Notes: generated by a model not told the origin, from the letters alone. 37,012 nucleotides of DNA from Terriglobia bacterium (GCA_020073215.1 JAIQFO010000048.1:1-37012), one strand, 5' to 3'. Shown: positions 16,273 through 25,119, counted from the stretch's first letter. Program-made: numbers and translations.

Positions 16273-16995
16273 ATGATCTCACCCTATGGAATGGAAATTG
16301 TGGAAAGCTGCCTTACCTGCAAGCTCCGCGAAGATCGCAGCTTCTGCGATCTGCCTCCGACCGCGCTGCAGGCTTTTGAGAACATCAAGTACGCAACCGC
16401 GTATCCGCAGAAGGCGGTGCTGTTTGTCGAAGGGCAATTGCCACGCGGAATTTTTGTGCTCTGCAAAGGCCGAGTCAAGCTCTCCATCAATTCCCCGAGC
16501 GGCAGAACGGTGATTGTGAAGCTGGTCGAACCAGGAGAGGTACTGGGAATGAGCGCCACGATTTCCGGCAAACCTTACCAGGTGACGGCGGAAACCATCG
16601 ATCCGTGCCAGGTCAACTTCGTCAAGCGCGATGACTTTCTTCGCTTCCTCAAGGATGATGTGGAGGCATGCTTCAAGGTGGCCGAGCAGCTGAGCGAAAA
16701 ATATCACAACGCGTGTAAGGAAGCGGGGTCGCTGGGATTGTCGCATTCCGCCGCCGAGAAACTGGCGAAGTTACTTCTGGAATGGAGTCTCAAGAATGGA
16801 GAATCCTCCAAGGCCGAGCCGCGGTTGAAGCTGAGACTCACGCACGAGGAAATCGCGCAGATGATTGGAACGTCACGCGAGACGGTGACGCGGCTGTTCG
16901 CGGAGATGAAGAAGCGGCAGATCGTGCGCTCGAATGGCTCGACGCTGGTGATTCGCAACACGGCGGCGCTGCGCGACATCGCCAACCACAACTAG
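16273..16995 (+). CDS. FNR-type Fe-S regulator with CRP-type recognition helix
   Basis: This is a 240-residue transcription regulator of the CRP/FNR family. C13, C16 and C25 near the N-terminus, plus C112, line up with the four [4Fe-4S] ligands of E. coli FNR; C112 lies in TAETIDPCQVNF, matching FNR ALETSMVCEIPF. This predicts an oxygen- or redox-sensing cluster. The beta-roll spans about 45-120 and the dimer helix follows. The HTH at 187-213 reads THEEIAQMIGTSRETVTRLF; R202, E203 and R207 match CRP R180, E181 and R185, which read GTGA, rather than the FNR triad that reads TTGAT. AGGAG lies 7 bases before the ATG. GTGA-N6-TCAC sites lie near five gene starts here. C64 is extra. Cluster binding is inference. 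Confidence 0.88.
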   Translation: MISPYGMEIVESCLTCKLREDRSFCDLPPTALQAFENIKYATAYPQKAVLFVEGQLPRGIFVLCKGRVKLSINSPSGRTVIVKLVEPGEVLGMSATISGKPYQVTAETIDPCQVNFVKRDDFLRFLKDDVEACFKVAEQLSEKYHNACKEAGSLGLSHSAAEKLAKLLLEWSLKNGESSKAEPRLKLRLTHEEIAQMIGTSRETVTRLFAEMKKRQIVRSNGSTLVIRNTAALRDIANHN

Positions 16996-17119
16996 AAACA
17001 GTTGTCAGTTATCAGTCTTCAGTAAGAACCCGGTCGGCTCCGGCTGCATGGGTGCCTGCAACCCCGTTGGCAAGCGTCGAGTCCAGCCCATCCCCAACAT
17101 TCGACACGTTTTGCGGCTC

Positions 17120-17155
17120 GTGACCGAGATCACAATTTCTGGTGATCACTGTCAC
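17120..17155. promoter_or_regulatory. Two tandem CRP-type dyads before the radical SAM gene
   Basis: CGTGA-CCGAGA-TCACA (core 17120-17133) and GGTGA-TCACTG-TCACC (core 17142-17155) are both GTGA-N6-TCAC dyads. Their centres are exactly 22 bases apart, two helical turns, as expected for two dimers on one face. They lie 80-115 bases before the ATG at 17235. Confidence 0.75.
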
Positions 17156-17234
17156 CGCTGGGCGGGTCGTTCTCTCCTATCGTGGCCGCAGGGGTGAGAA
17201 CAAGACCCGGTTCGCGTGGGAAGGGACTTTCTAA

Positions 17235-18554
17235 ATGGCTTCGGCAAACGGCGACTCGCACCATTCAGGTTCAATGCCCGCCAATGCAATGGCGGCTGGC
17301 AAGAATAAGCCTCGATTGATTTTCTGGGAGCTGACCAAAGGGTGCAATCTGCGTTGCATCCATTGCCGCGCCACGGCTACAGAGTTGAGTTCACCCTCCG
17401 ACCTCTCGACCCAGGTGGCACGCGAAATCATCGATCAGATTGCGGCGGTGTCCACTCCCATCCTGGTGCTGAGCGGCGGCGAGCCACTGTTTCGTTCGGA
17501 TATTTTTCAGTTGGCGCGTTACGGCACGGACAAAGGACTGCGCGTGGCGCTGGCCACGAACGGCACGCTGGTGACCAAGCACGTCGCGCGCATGATCGTC
17601 GATAGCGGCGTGCGGCGCGTTGCCATCAGCCTGGACGGCGCCGATGCTCTTACTCACGATACTTTCCGCGGCATACCCGGCGCCTTCGATGCCGCCATCG
17701 CCGGGTTCCGGAATCTGAAAAATCTGGGCATGTCGGTGCAGATCAACACCACCATCGCCCGCCACAATGCCCATCAGTTGCCGCAGGTGCTGGAGCTGGC
17801 GAAGGAACTGGGAGCGGACGCGCTGCACACGTTCCTATTAGTGCCGGTCGGGTGCGGCGTGGATATCGCCGAGCAACAAATGGTTCCGCCGGAAGAGTAC
17901 GAACGCATGTTGAACTGGTTCTACGATCGCTCGCTCGAGGGCGGCATTGAGCTGAAGGCGACCTGTGCGCCTCACTACTTCCGCGTGGTGCGGCAACGGC
18001 GTGCGGCAGAGCATCGCTCCGCAGCCGCGGCCGAGGCGGCTCACGCTGCGCAGGCGCAACCTGCAGTGGCGCCGGGCTCAGCTGCGATCGGGCCCACCGA
18101 GATGACGATGCCCGGATCGACCGGCATCGAGTTGAAGCCGCATGGGGCGGGACAGACGAAAGTCGGGCCAATCGTGGGACATCCTGGTAGTCATCCCACC
18201 GACATGAACGCCATGACCAAGGGGTGTTTGGCTGGAACCGCCGTGTGTTTCATCTCTCATCAGGGCGAGGTCTACCCCTGCGGATACCTGCCCGCTTTGG
18301 CGGGGGATCTGAAAAAGCAGGCATTCGCCGACATCTGGGAGAACTCGGTGGTGTTCAACGAACTGCGCGATGTGGGCAACCTGAAAGGAAAGTGCGGCTG
18401 CTGCGAGTTCCGCAACGTCTGCATGGGTTGTCGGGCGCGCGCATTTGCGGCCACCGGGAACTATCTCGACGAGGAACCGTTCTGCGTCTACGAGCCGCAG
18501 GCGAAGGGCTTGAAGAAAGAGAAGGATGCTACTCCGGCGGAAGTTGCGCGTTAA
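17235..18554 (+). CDS. Radical SAM/SPASM enzyme of the heme (AhbD/NirJ) type
   Basis: This 439-residue enzyme has a radical SAM cluster motif (C37, C41, C44 in CNLRCIHC) and a C-terminal SPASM-like region (C331, C349, C387, C390, C396, C399, C417). KATCAPHYFRV near 241-252 and the C-terminal GCCEFRNVCMGCRARAFA are typical of the AhbD/NirJ group, which acts on siroheme-derived tetrapyrroles. Its neighbour hemA supports a heme role. AhbD would decarboxylate Fe-coproporphyrin to heme; NirJ would act in heme d1 synthesis, but no other nir gene is nearby. Residues 255-328 form an Ala/His/Gly/Pro-rich insert that I have not seen as a family feature. GGGAAGGGA precedes the ATG. Two CRP-type sites lie upstream. 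Confidence 0.8.
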   Translation: MASANGDSHHSGSMPANAMAAGKNKPRLIFWELTKGCNLRCIHCRATATELSSPSDLSTQVAREIIDQIAAVSTPILVLSGGEPLFRSDIFQLARYGTDKGLRVALATNGTLVTKHVARMIVDSGVRRVAISLDGADALTHDTFRGIPGAFDAAIAGFRNLKNLGMSVQINTTIARHNAHQLPQVLELAKELGADALHTFLLVPVGCGVDIAEQQMVPPEEYERMLNWFYDRSLEGGIELKATCAPHYFRVVRQRRAAEHRSAAAAEAAHAAQAQPAVAPGSAAIGPTEMTMPGSTGIELKPHGAGQTKVGPIVGHPGSHPTDMNAMTKGCLAGTAVCFISHQGEVYPCGYLPALAGDLKKQAFADIWENSVVFNELRDVGNLKGKCGCCEFRNVCMGCRARAFAATGNYLDEEPFCVYEPQAKGLKKEKDATPAEVAR

Positions 18555-18769
18555 CCACGGCGTAGTGCAAACGCTTTTGATTTTCGATGGCCCGATGACC
18601 TGATGGTCAGATGACCCGATTCTGCGTCTCGACGGTTCTTAAGGGCTAAAAGACACCAGCCCAGCGTGATATCCCGCAACCTGAGCTTCCCCAGGCCTGT
18701 TCCCTTCTGGTTACGACATCGCTAACTAACTGAAACCAAATGGGATTTCCGTTCGATAGCGGACCTGTC
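18555..18769. other. Region upstream of hemA
   Basis: The 215-base stretch before the hemA promoter holds a dyad TGACC-TGAT-GGTCA at 18596-18609, within short GATGACC-like repeats, and nothing else that I can identify. The dyad lies about 195 bases upstream of the predicted hemA start and could be an activator site or a simple repeat. Confidence 0.35.
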
Positions 18770-18770
18770 T

Positions 18771-18788
18771 TTGGCACGCCGGGTGCTT
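18771..18788 (+). promoter_or_regulatory. Sigma-54 (-24/-12) promoter of hemA
   Basis: TTGGCACG-CCGG-GTGCTTT fits YTGGCACG-N4-TTGCW with one mismatch. GG (18773-18774) and GC (18785-18786) are exactly 10 bases apart. Transcription would begin near 18798, which puts the hemA start at 18830 or 18845 rather than at the upstream ATG 18740. Confidence 0.65.
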
Positions 18789-18844
18789 TTCCCAGGTTGA
18801 GGACTCTTTCGGGGGAGGCGATAAAGGACGTGGAACCCACTCTC

Positions 18845-20164
18845 ATGGTCGTTGGGCTGAACTATCGGACAGCCCCTATGGCAGTGCGGGAACACTTTTG
18901 GATCGCCGAGAACCGGCGCTACGAAACCCTGGTGCAGCTATCGCGGGCCGAAGGCATCGAAGAAGCCATTGTCATGGCGACTTGTAACCGCACCGAGTTC
19001 TGGCTGTGGGCCAACGAGGTCACGCTGGCTGAGAACTCGGTGATGCGACTGCTGAGCTCGGAATATGGACTGAAGCTGTGTGAGTGGAAGCACTTTTACC
19101 GCCTGCTGGATGAAGCCGCGCTGACGCATATCTTCCGGGTCGCGTCCAGCCTTGATTCCATGGTGGTGGGCGAGCCTCAGGTGGTTTCCCAGGTGCAAGA
19201 GGCGTGGACGCAGGCGCAGAAGGTGGGGACGAGCGGACGATTCCTGGATGCGGTGTTGGAGAAGGCGCTCACGGTCTCCAAGCGCGTGCACAGTGAGACC
19301 GCAATCAGCGGCGCGGCGGTTTCGATTCCTTACGCTGCGGTGGAACTGGCACGGCAGCATTTCGGCACGCTCGACAACAAGAAAGTGATCTTGCTGGGCG
19401 CGGGCAAGATCAGCGAAATTCTGGCCAGCGGGCTGCTCAAGCAGGAAGTCAACTCCATGCGCGTGAGCGTCATCAATCGGACGCTCAAGCACGCGGCGGA
19501 ACGGGCGGCGCAACTGGGCGGGGTTGCGTTCCCGCTGGAGGAGCGCCGGCAGCCTATGGCGGAGGCCGACATCATCTTTAGTGCGACCTCGTCTTCGCAC
19601 ACGATTGTGAGCCGCGAGGAAATCGAGAGCCTGATTCGGGAACGCATGATGAATGACGGCGGGCGCGGAGAGAAAGACCATCCGCTGGTGATCGTGGACC
19701 TCGCGATGCCGCGCGACATTGACCCCGAAGTGCGCCACGTGAAGGGTGTTTTCTTTTACGACCTTGACGACCTGGAAAACGTGGACGACCACCATGCGGA
19801 CGAACGGCGGGCAGCCGCGGCTGACGCGCAGAAGATTGTGCAAGCCGAGGTGCCAGGCTTCCGCCGCAAGCTGATGGCGGAGCGAGTGGTTCCGACCATC
19901 GTGGCGCTACGCTTGCGGCTGGATGAAATTTGCCGGCAGGAACTGGAGGTCTTCCGGCAAGAGAACGGACCTTTCTCGCGGGACCAGGACGAAATGCTAA
20001 ATGCGATCATGTCGCGGATGACGCAGAGGATTGCAGGGTTGCTGGCCCGTGAACTCCGCGAATTTCCGGAGAAGGTGGCGCAGGAACAGATGACCAGCGC
20101 GTTGCGGCGGCTGTTCCACCTGCAAACAGCCGAACCGGCGCTTGCCGGCGGCAAGCCCGCGTAG
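18845..20164 (+). CDS. hemA: Glutamyl-tRNA reductase
   Basis: HemA reduces glutamyl-tRNA to glutamate-1-semialdehyde, the first step of heme synthesis by the C5 route. The protein shows VVGLNYRTAP at the N-terminus, the catalytic Cys47 in MATCNRTEFW, the family signature HIFRVASSLDSMVVGEPQV, the NADPH-binding ILLGAGKISEILA and a long C-terminal dimer helix. I chose the ATG at 18845 (439 residues), because it puts the catalytic Cys where other GluTRs have it (about 50) and lies after the predicted sigma-54 promoter. A GTG at 18830, preceded by GGGAGG 11 bases upstream, is an equal candidate. The open frame from 18740 would overlap the promoter. It follows the heme radical SAM gene. Regulation by sigma-54 would be unusual for this enzyme. 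Confidence 0.92.
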   Translation: MVVGLNYRTAPMAVREHFWIAENRRYETLVQLSRAEGIEEAIVMATCNRTEFWLWANEVTLAENSVMRLLSSEYGLKLCEWKHFYRLLDEAALTHIFRVASSLDSMVVGEPQVVSQVQEAWTQAQKVGTSGRFLDAVLEKALTVSKRVHSETAISGAAVSIPYAAVELARQHFGTLDNKKVILLGAGKISEILASGLLKQEVNSMRVSVINRTLKHAAERAAQLGGVAFPLEERRQPMAEADIIFSATSSSHTIVSREEIESLIRERMMNDGGRGEKDHPLVIVDLAMPRDIDPEVRHVKGVFFYDLDDLENVDDHHADERRAAAADAQKIVQAEVPGFRRKLMAERVVPTIVALRLRLDEICRQELEVFRQENGPFSRDQDEMLNAIMSRMTQRIAGLLARELREFPEKVAQEQMTSALRRLFHLQTAEPALAGGKPA

Positions 20165-20435
20165 AGAGGACCACGTCGAACCCCCGAAATCGGGTAGTCC
20201 CCCCAAATCCGCGCCCTTCAAAACAAAGTCTAAATCAGAGTTCTACCGCAGCCTGCTAAAGCGTTAACTCAACAAGGTGTTCGAGGTTGAGTGCCGACTT
20301 TCCCCGAGGCAGACGCGTGGAGCGCCGGACGATCCGCGTCGACGTGGCGGACCCCAGTCTGAGAGACATTGCCGTGTTGATCAGGGCGGAAATTCCAGCT
20401 CAAGTTTGTCGATGTGTAGCCGATGCTTGAGGGAT

Positions 20436-21173
20436 ATGACCCGTGTACGAGGGCGTGCGCCGATCCGTCTTTCCTTTGCCTGCAGTCTTACCTTTACGCT
20501 GGCTCTTACGCTGGTCGTTGGTGCCGCTCCCTTTGTCCTGGCTGCTAGTTCGGAGATCGCCGGGAGCTACCGATGCGTCAGCCAAAATGTTGGCGGCGCC
20601 GCAGGAAGATGCACCAGTCCGCCGCTGATTCTGAATGTCGACGGCACCTACCAGATGTCGAGCGAGCATGGCAGCTATCGGATTGCCGGGAATCGTCTTT
20701 ATCTTTCCGAATCACGGTTGCGCGGCGCGGGACTGATCAGCGGCAATGATCTGATTTTTGAATATTCCTACCGTGGCTTGAACCAGACGGTGACCTATCG
20801 GCGTCAGCCACAGGGCAACGATTCGAGCATCTCTCAAAATCAATCGCAAAACGGCAATGCCGCCGGCTCGGTTCCAGTCTTGTTGAAGATTGATTTCGAC
20901 CGGCCGGATGGATGGATTGGCTGGGTCAACACCGCCAAGCTCGTGCCCTTAGGTGGGGATTCGGGCGACACCCTCATGGGCATGGCCGTGGCTACCTCAA
21001 GGCAAAGCCTGCGGGTCTCTTTTCGTGCGGTGCCGAGCGGGCGGCGCTATGAGGTGCAATTGGGTTCGGGAACCGCAAATTATGCCGTTGCCACGTTGGA
21101 CATCCGTCGTACCCATCAGCCAGTGGAACTCGCAATTTCCGCCAAGATTCCCGGTAACAGACAGTTGCGCTAG
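20436..21173 (+). CDS. Secreted hypothetical protein
   Basis: This 245-residue protein has an N-terminal signal peptide (MTRVRGRAPIRLSFACSLTF, then a hydrophobic run ending VLAA/S). The mature part has a small beta-rich block with Cys (GSYRCVSQNVGGAAGRC to DLIFEYSYRG; seen in parts) and a C-terminal jelly-roll-like half. I do not recognise a family. I chose the ATG at 20436, preceded by TTGAGGG; the frame is open from 20277 but the added residues look non-coding. It is followed after 66 bases by another exported protein, possibly in one transcript. Function unknown. Confidence 0.6.
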   Translation: MTRVRGRAPIRLSFACSLTFTLALTLVVGAAPFVLAASSEIAGSYRCVSQNVGGAAGRCTSPPLILNVDGTYQMSSEHGSYRIAGNRLYLSESRLRGAGLISGNDLIFEYSYRGLNQTVTYRRQPQGNDSSISQNQSQNGNAAGSVPVLLKIDFDRPDGWIGWVNTAKLVPLGGDSGDTLMGMAVATSRQSLRVSFRAVPSGRRYEVQLGSGTANYAVATLDIRRTHQPVELAISAKIPGNRQLR

Positions 21174-21239
21174 GCGCCCTGCGTTCAGGCGCCAGATGGA
21201 GTTGCAAGTCGAACCTGACTTTCTTCAAGGAGACCCGAA

Positions 21240-23561
21240 ATGAAATCACGCCGGACGATTGCCAGAATCTTGATGCTGAGCGCGTTCGCTGTTCTTACAG
21301 TCCCCACGTTTGGGTCTCAACGGCCAGGGAACGAGACGAAGAAGCCCACTTCCAATGCTCTAGCCGCGCAGCCCGCACGGCGCGCAGAACCTCAACAGAA
21401 CGCGCCCAGCCGTCCGACTGCAAATGCGGGGCGGAGTGCGGTTGCGGCTCCTCGACCAGTCGCCCCGTCGCCGTCCCGGACGAGGCCGCAGTCCTCGAAC
21501 AACGGCTTCCGTCCGGCAAACAGCACCAATCCGCGGCCCACCACCGCCAATGGAGGAAATTCAGCAAATTCCGGTGGAAGGATGAGTGGGTCCGGCAACC
21601 GCGGGAATAGCACCCCGGTTTATGGCAACGCGCCGGCTCCGAGCTTTGGCAAGGTCCCGGCCCGGCAGTATCCCAATCAGCAGGGCAGGGTCAATCCGCC
21701 ATTGAATCGCTCAATGCCGCAATATCCAAATGAACCTAATACCAAACCCGTTTATGGCGGCAACCGAACTAATCCGCAGGGAGGAAATTCAGCACATTCT
21801 GGTGGAAGTGCAGGTGGGTACGCTAACCACGGGAATACGACGCCGGCATTTGGCAACGTGCCGGCTCCGAAGTTTGGTGAGGTTCCCGCCAGGCAGTATC
21901 CCAATCAGCAGGGCACGGTCAATTTGCCGCCGAATCGTCCTACCCCGCAGCATCCGAATGGACCTAATACCACGCCGGTATTTGGCAACGTGCCGGCTCC
22001 GAAGTTTGGTGAGGTTCCCGCCCCGCCGTATCCCAATCAACAGGGCACGGTCAATCCGCCGCCGAATCGTCCTACCCCGCAGCCTGCCAATGGACCTAAT
22101 ACCACCCCGGTTTTTGGCAACGTGCCGGCTCCGAAGTTTGGTGAGGTTCCCGCCAGGCAGTATCCCAATCAGCAGGGCACGGTCAATCCGCCGCCGAATC
22201 GTCCTACCCCGCAATATCCAAATGGGCCCAATCGCCAACCGGTTTATGGTGGCAACGGGCCGGGTGCGGGTTCTAACGGAATTCATAACGCTGGGACGCG
22301 CCAACCGCGACGGATTTGCTGCGCGTTCCCGCCCAATGTGAAGCCTGTCCATAGCAATGGGGGAGGCTCATCCTATACACACTCGGATGGCAGGCGGTGG
22401 GACTTGGATCAGGGTGGCCAGATCCGTCACTTTTCGAAACCGGGAACGGATGTGCGCTTCGCCGACAACGGCAACCTTCGCTATGCTCAAGTAGCCCGGC
22501 CAGATCACAGCCGGATGACGATTCGCCGTTCCAGGCCGGACGAGCGTGTGGTTGAAGTGGTGCGTGCGGATCACAGCCGAGTGGTTGTGATGGGGCGAAG
22601 CAGAGGCTATCTGGAGCGTCCTCTGGGCCGGCCCGGCTATTATTCGAGAACCTATGTCGTCGAGGGACGGAGCTACGCCAGGGTGTACCGCAGCTACTCG
22701 TATCGGCATGTCGTCTACTACCGCTATGTGCCGCCCGTTTACTATCATCATGCTTTTTATGGCTGGGCTGGAAGGCCTTGGAGGGAACCGGTGGTGTTTG
22801 GCTGGGGCTGGCATCGGGAACCCTGGTATGAAACCTACGGCACGTATCTCGCACCGCTTCCGGTTTACCCGTCAGCGGCCTTGTGGCTGACGGACTTTCT
22901 TCTTGCGGCAAATCTGCGGCAAGAGTACCAGAACCGGCAGGCGGTGGGGGATGCTCCGCCGGTCCAGCCATCGGGTGCGCAAGCGGTCGCATTGACACCC
23001 GAGGTCAAACAAGCAATCGCCGAGGAAGTACACCGGCAGATTCAGGACGAACAGGCCGCGGCTTCCCAATCCCAGCCGGCGAGACCGAGTCCGACCTCTG
23101 TGAATGCATATGAGACGGCGCCGCCTGCCCTCGATCCGAACCAGAGGATATTTGTCGTCTCTTCGAGCCTTGAGGTGACGACGGCCGCCGGAGAATGTGC
23201 GCTCAGTCCGGGCGATATCATTCTGCGCACCGCCGACCAGGCAAGCAGTGAAAACATGGTTGAGGTCAGCGTCCTGAGCAGCAAGTCCGGGGATTGCCCG
23301 GCCAATGTGAACGCACCGCTCGAACTCGCCGCACTTCAGGAAATGCAGAACCAGTTCCGGGAGCAGATCGATGCTGGACTTAAGACGCTGGCAGAGAATG
23401 GCGGCCAGAACGGCCTGCCGAATGCTCCCGCGGCGACTCCCTATGCCGTCCCTGAAGGACAGGCGACAGCCGATCCGGGCGCCTCGCAAACTCTATTCCA
23501 GCAGGGTCAAGCTGCCGACGAGGCCGAGACCTCTATCCACAAGCAGGTTGGAGAAGAATGA
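21240..23561 (+). CDS. Large secreted repeat protein
   Basis: This 773-residue exported protein has a signal peptide (residues 1-25, ending TFGS). Residues about 30-350 are rich in Pro, Asn, Gly and Gln, probably unfolded, and contain four copies of a 44-residue repeat. After residue 360 comes a domain with RRWDLDQGGQIRHFSKPG and DHSRMTIRRS, then a Tyr/Trp-rich region (HVVYYRYVPPVYYHHAFYGW and WGWHREPWYETYG), then a helical part and a C-terminal block with two cysteines (GECALSPGDIILRTA). I recognise no named family; similar large proteins occur in Acidobacteria by my impression. It probably acts at the cell surface. AAGGAGACC precedes the ATG. It ends near the convergent regulator gene. Confidence 0.75.
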   Translation: MKSRRTIARILMLSAFAVLTVPTFGSQRPGNETKKPTSNALAAQPARRAEPQQNAPSRPTANAGRSAVAAPRPVAPSPSRTRPQSSNNGFRPANSTNPRPTTANGGNSANSGGRMSGSGNRGNSTPVYGNAPAPSFGKVPARQYPNQQGRVNPPLNRSMPQYPNEPNTKPVYGGNRTNPQGGNSAHSGGSAGGYANHGNTTPAFGNVPAPKFGEVPARQYPNQQGTVNLPPNRPTPQHPNGPNTTPVFGNVPAPKFGEVPAPPYPNQQGTVNPPPNRPTPQPANGPNTTPVFGNVPAPKFGEVPARQYPNQQGTVNPPPNRPTPQYPNGPNRQPVYGGNGPGAGSNGIHNAGTRQPRRICCAFPPNVKPVHSNGGGSSYTHSDGRRWDLDQGGQIRHFSKPGTDVRFADNGNLRYAQVARPDHSRMTIRRSRPDERVVEVVRADHSRVVVMGRSRGYLERPLGRPGYYSRTYVVEGRSYARVYRSYSYRHVVYYRYVPPVYYHHAFYGWAGRPWREPVVFGWGWHREPWYETYGTYLAPLPVYPSAALWLTDFLLAANLRQEYQNRQAVGDAPPVQPSGAQAVALTPEVKQAIAEEVHRQIQDEQAAASQSQPARPSPTSVNAYETAPPALDPNQRIFVVSSSLEVTTAAGECALSPGDIILRTADQASSENMVEVSVLSSKSGDCPANVNAPLELAALQEMQNQFREQIDAGLKTLAENGGQNGLPNAPAATPYAVPEGQATADPGASQTLFQQGQAADEAETSIHKQVGEE
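21611..22235. repeat. Four 132-base coding tandem repeats (44 aa)
   Basis: Unit 1 covers 21611-21742; units 2-4 lie back to back at 21840-21971, 21972-22103 and 22104-22235. Each encodes TPVFGNVPAPKFGEVPA, a YPNQQGTVNPPPNRPTPQ-like part and GPNT. A different 97-base insert separates units 1 and 2. The near identity of units 2-4 shows recent duplication and makes copy number likely to vary. Confidence 0.88.
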
Positions 23562-23655
23562 GTCAAGTCGCCGTACTTTATCTTCAAGGCGCTGGCCGCT
23601 AGCCCAGGGCCATCCCCCGCCGTAGAGACTACGCGCGGATCATGGCTCGTCCAGA

Positions 23656-25119
23656 TCATGGCTCGTCAGCCGTTCCGGTCTGTGCGCCTTCTTCATCTCC
23701 GCGAATCAATCCGAATTTCTTCAGCTTGTAGCGCAGGGCGTCGCGGCTGATGTCGAGGAGCTTGGCGGCGTGGGTCTGGTTGCCGTTCGATTGGCGCATG
23801 GCTAGCTCGACCATGGCGTGTTCCACTTCCTCCAGCGAGGTTCCACCTTCCGGAATATAGAGGCGGGGCAGGGTGCGGCCGTTGGGCAGCGTCTGTCCAC
23901 CGTTTGTGGATGACGTCCGTTCGAAGACGGTCCGGCCGCCTGATTCGCCCACGGAAAACGGCAGATACACTGGCCGCAGGAAGGGTTCGTCTTCGAGGAT
24001 CATGCCGCGCTCGATCGTGTTCTTCAGCTCGCGAACATTGCCCGGCCAGTTGTGGCTGAAAATCAGACGGCGCGTGTCGTCGGTGATGCCGCGAATCGAC
24101 TTCTTGAATCTGCGGTTGTAGCGCTCGATGAAGAAGTCCACCAAAGGCATGATGTCTTCTTTCCGGTCGCGCAGCGGCGGGATGAAGATGGCAATGATCG
24201 CTAACCGGTAATAGAGATCCTGGCGAAACTGGCCATCGCGCACCGCTTTTTCCAGGTCGCGATTGGAGGCGGCGATTACCCTGACATCCACCTGCATGTC
24301 GCGGATGCCGCCTACGCGGCGGATGACCTGGTCTTCGAGCACGCGCAAGAGTTTCGCTTGCAGCAGGGGAGAGAGTTCTCCGATTTCATCGAGAAACAGG
24401 GTGCCGCCGTCGGCCGCCTCGAATAGACCCTTCTTCATCTGCTTGGCATCGGTGAAGGCGCCTTTTTCGTGGCCGAAAAGCTCGGCTTCCATCAGCGTCT
24501 CGGGGATGGCGGAACAGTTGATGGCGACGAAAGGTTTGTCCTGGCGGGAACTTTCATAGTGGATGGCTTTGGCGATGAGGTCTTTGCCGGTTCCGCTTTC
24601 ACCTTGAATCAGGACGGTGGTGGCCTCGCTGGAGGCAACCTTGCGGACGAAGTTCATGAGCTCGGTCATCTTTGGCGAAACGCTCACGACGTTGGAATAA
24701 CCGGAGGTGCGGCGGACCTCGCTGCGCAGAGTCTGAACTTCGGTGCGCAGGCTGGTGGCCTCGAGCGCGTTCTTGACGGCCACGTGCAGTTCGTCGAAAT
24801 CGATGGGCTTGCCGACGAAATCGTAGGCTCCGAGCTTGAGCGCGGCTTTCACGTCGTCGAGCTGCGGATCGGCGGTGATCATGATGACGGCGCGGGCGTC
24901 GCCATTTTTTTTGAGTTGATCGAGCACCTCGATGCCCGTGAGGTCAGGCATGCGCACGTCGAGAAGAACAAGATCGGGCGATTCGCGCTGGGCCAGTTTG
25001 AGAGCCGCTTCCCCGCCATCGGCCTCGACCACCTGGTAGCCCCACTCCTCACACTTCTGGCGCAGCGACCAGCGGACAAGGCGCTCGTCGTCCACTATCA
25101 TGATCTTGTCTACGGGCAT
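23656..25119 (-). CDS. NtrC-family sigma-54-dependent response regulator
   Basis: This 487-residue regulator has three parts: receiver (residues 5-120; phosphate acceptor Asp54 in LLDVRMPD, Lys104), AAA+ domain (about 145-380; Walker A GESGTGKD at 173-180, GGTLFLDEIGEL near 238-249) and a Fis-type HTH at the C-terminus (NQTHAAKLLDISRDALRYKL). The sigma-54 contact loop reads GAFTDA at 220-225 in place of the usual GAFTGA. It should activate sigma-54 promoters when phosphorylated by the histidine kinase encoded upstream at 25355. A REP element lies between the two. Three strong sigma-54 promoter matches in this window (resB, GcvH-like, hemA) are its likely targets, which is inference. Confidence 0.94.
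   Translation of the reverse strand: MPVDKIMIVDDERLVRWSLRQKCEEWGYQVVEADGGEAALKLAQRESPDLVLLDVRMPDLTGIEVLDQLKKNGDARAVIMITADPQLDDVKAALKLGAYDFVGKPIDFDELHVAVKNALEATSLRTEVQTLRSEVRRTSGYSNVVSVSPKMTELMNFVRKVASSEATTVLIQGESGTGKDLIAKAIHYESSRQDKPFVAINCSAIPETLMEAELFGHEKGAFTDAKQMKKGLFEAADGGTLFLDEIGELSPLLQAKLLRVLEDQVIRRVGGIRDMQVDVRVIAASNRDLEKAVRDGQFRQDLYYRLAIIAIFIPPLRDRKEDIMPLVDFFIERYNRRFKKSIRGITDDTRRLIFSHNWPGNVRELKNTIERGMILEDEPFLRPVYLPFSVGESGGRTVFERTSSTNGGQTLPNGRTLPRLYIPEGGTSLEEVEHAMVELAMRQSNGNQTHAAKLLDISRDALRYKLKKFGLIRGDEEGAQTGTADEP

Noticed and set aside
17235..18554. Naming the radical SAM gene nirJ outright
   Set aside because: No other heme d1 genes are visible, and AhbD-type enzymes share the same motifs, so I gave only the group.
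18740..18844. Upstream ATG of hemA
   Set aside because: It has no ribosome site and would place the catalytic Cys 35 residues too far in; the stretch carries a sigma-54 promoter match.
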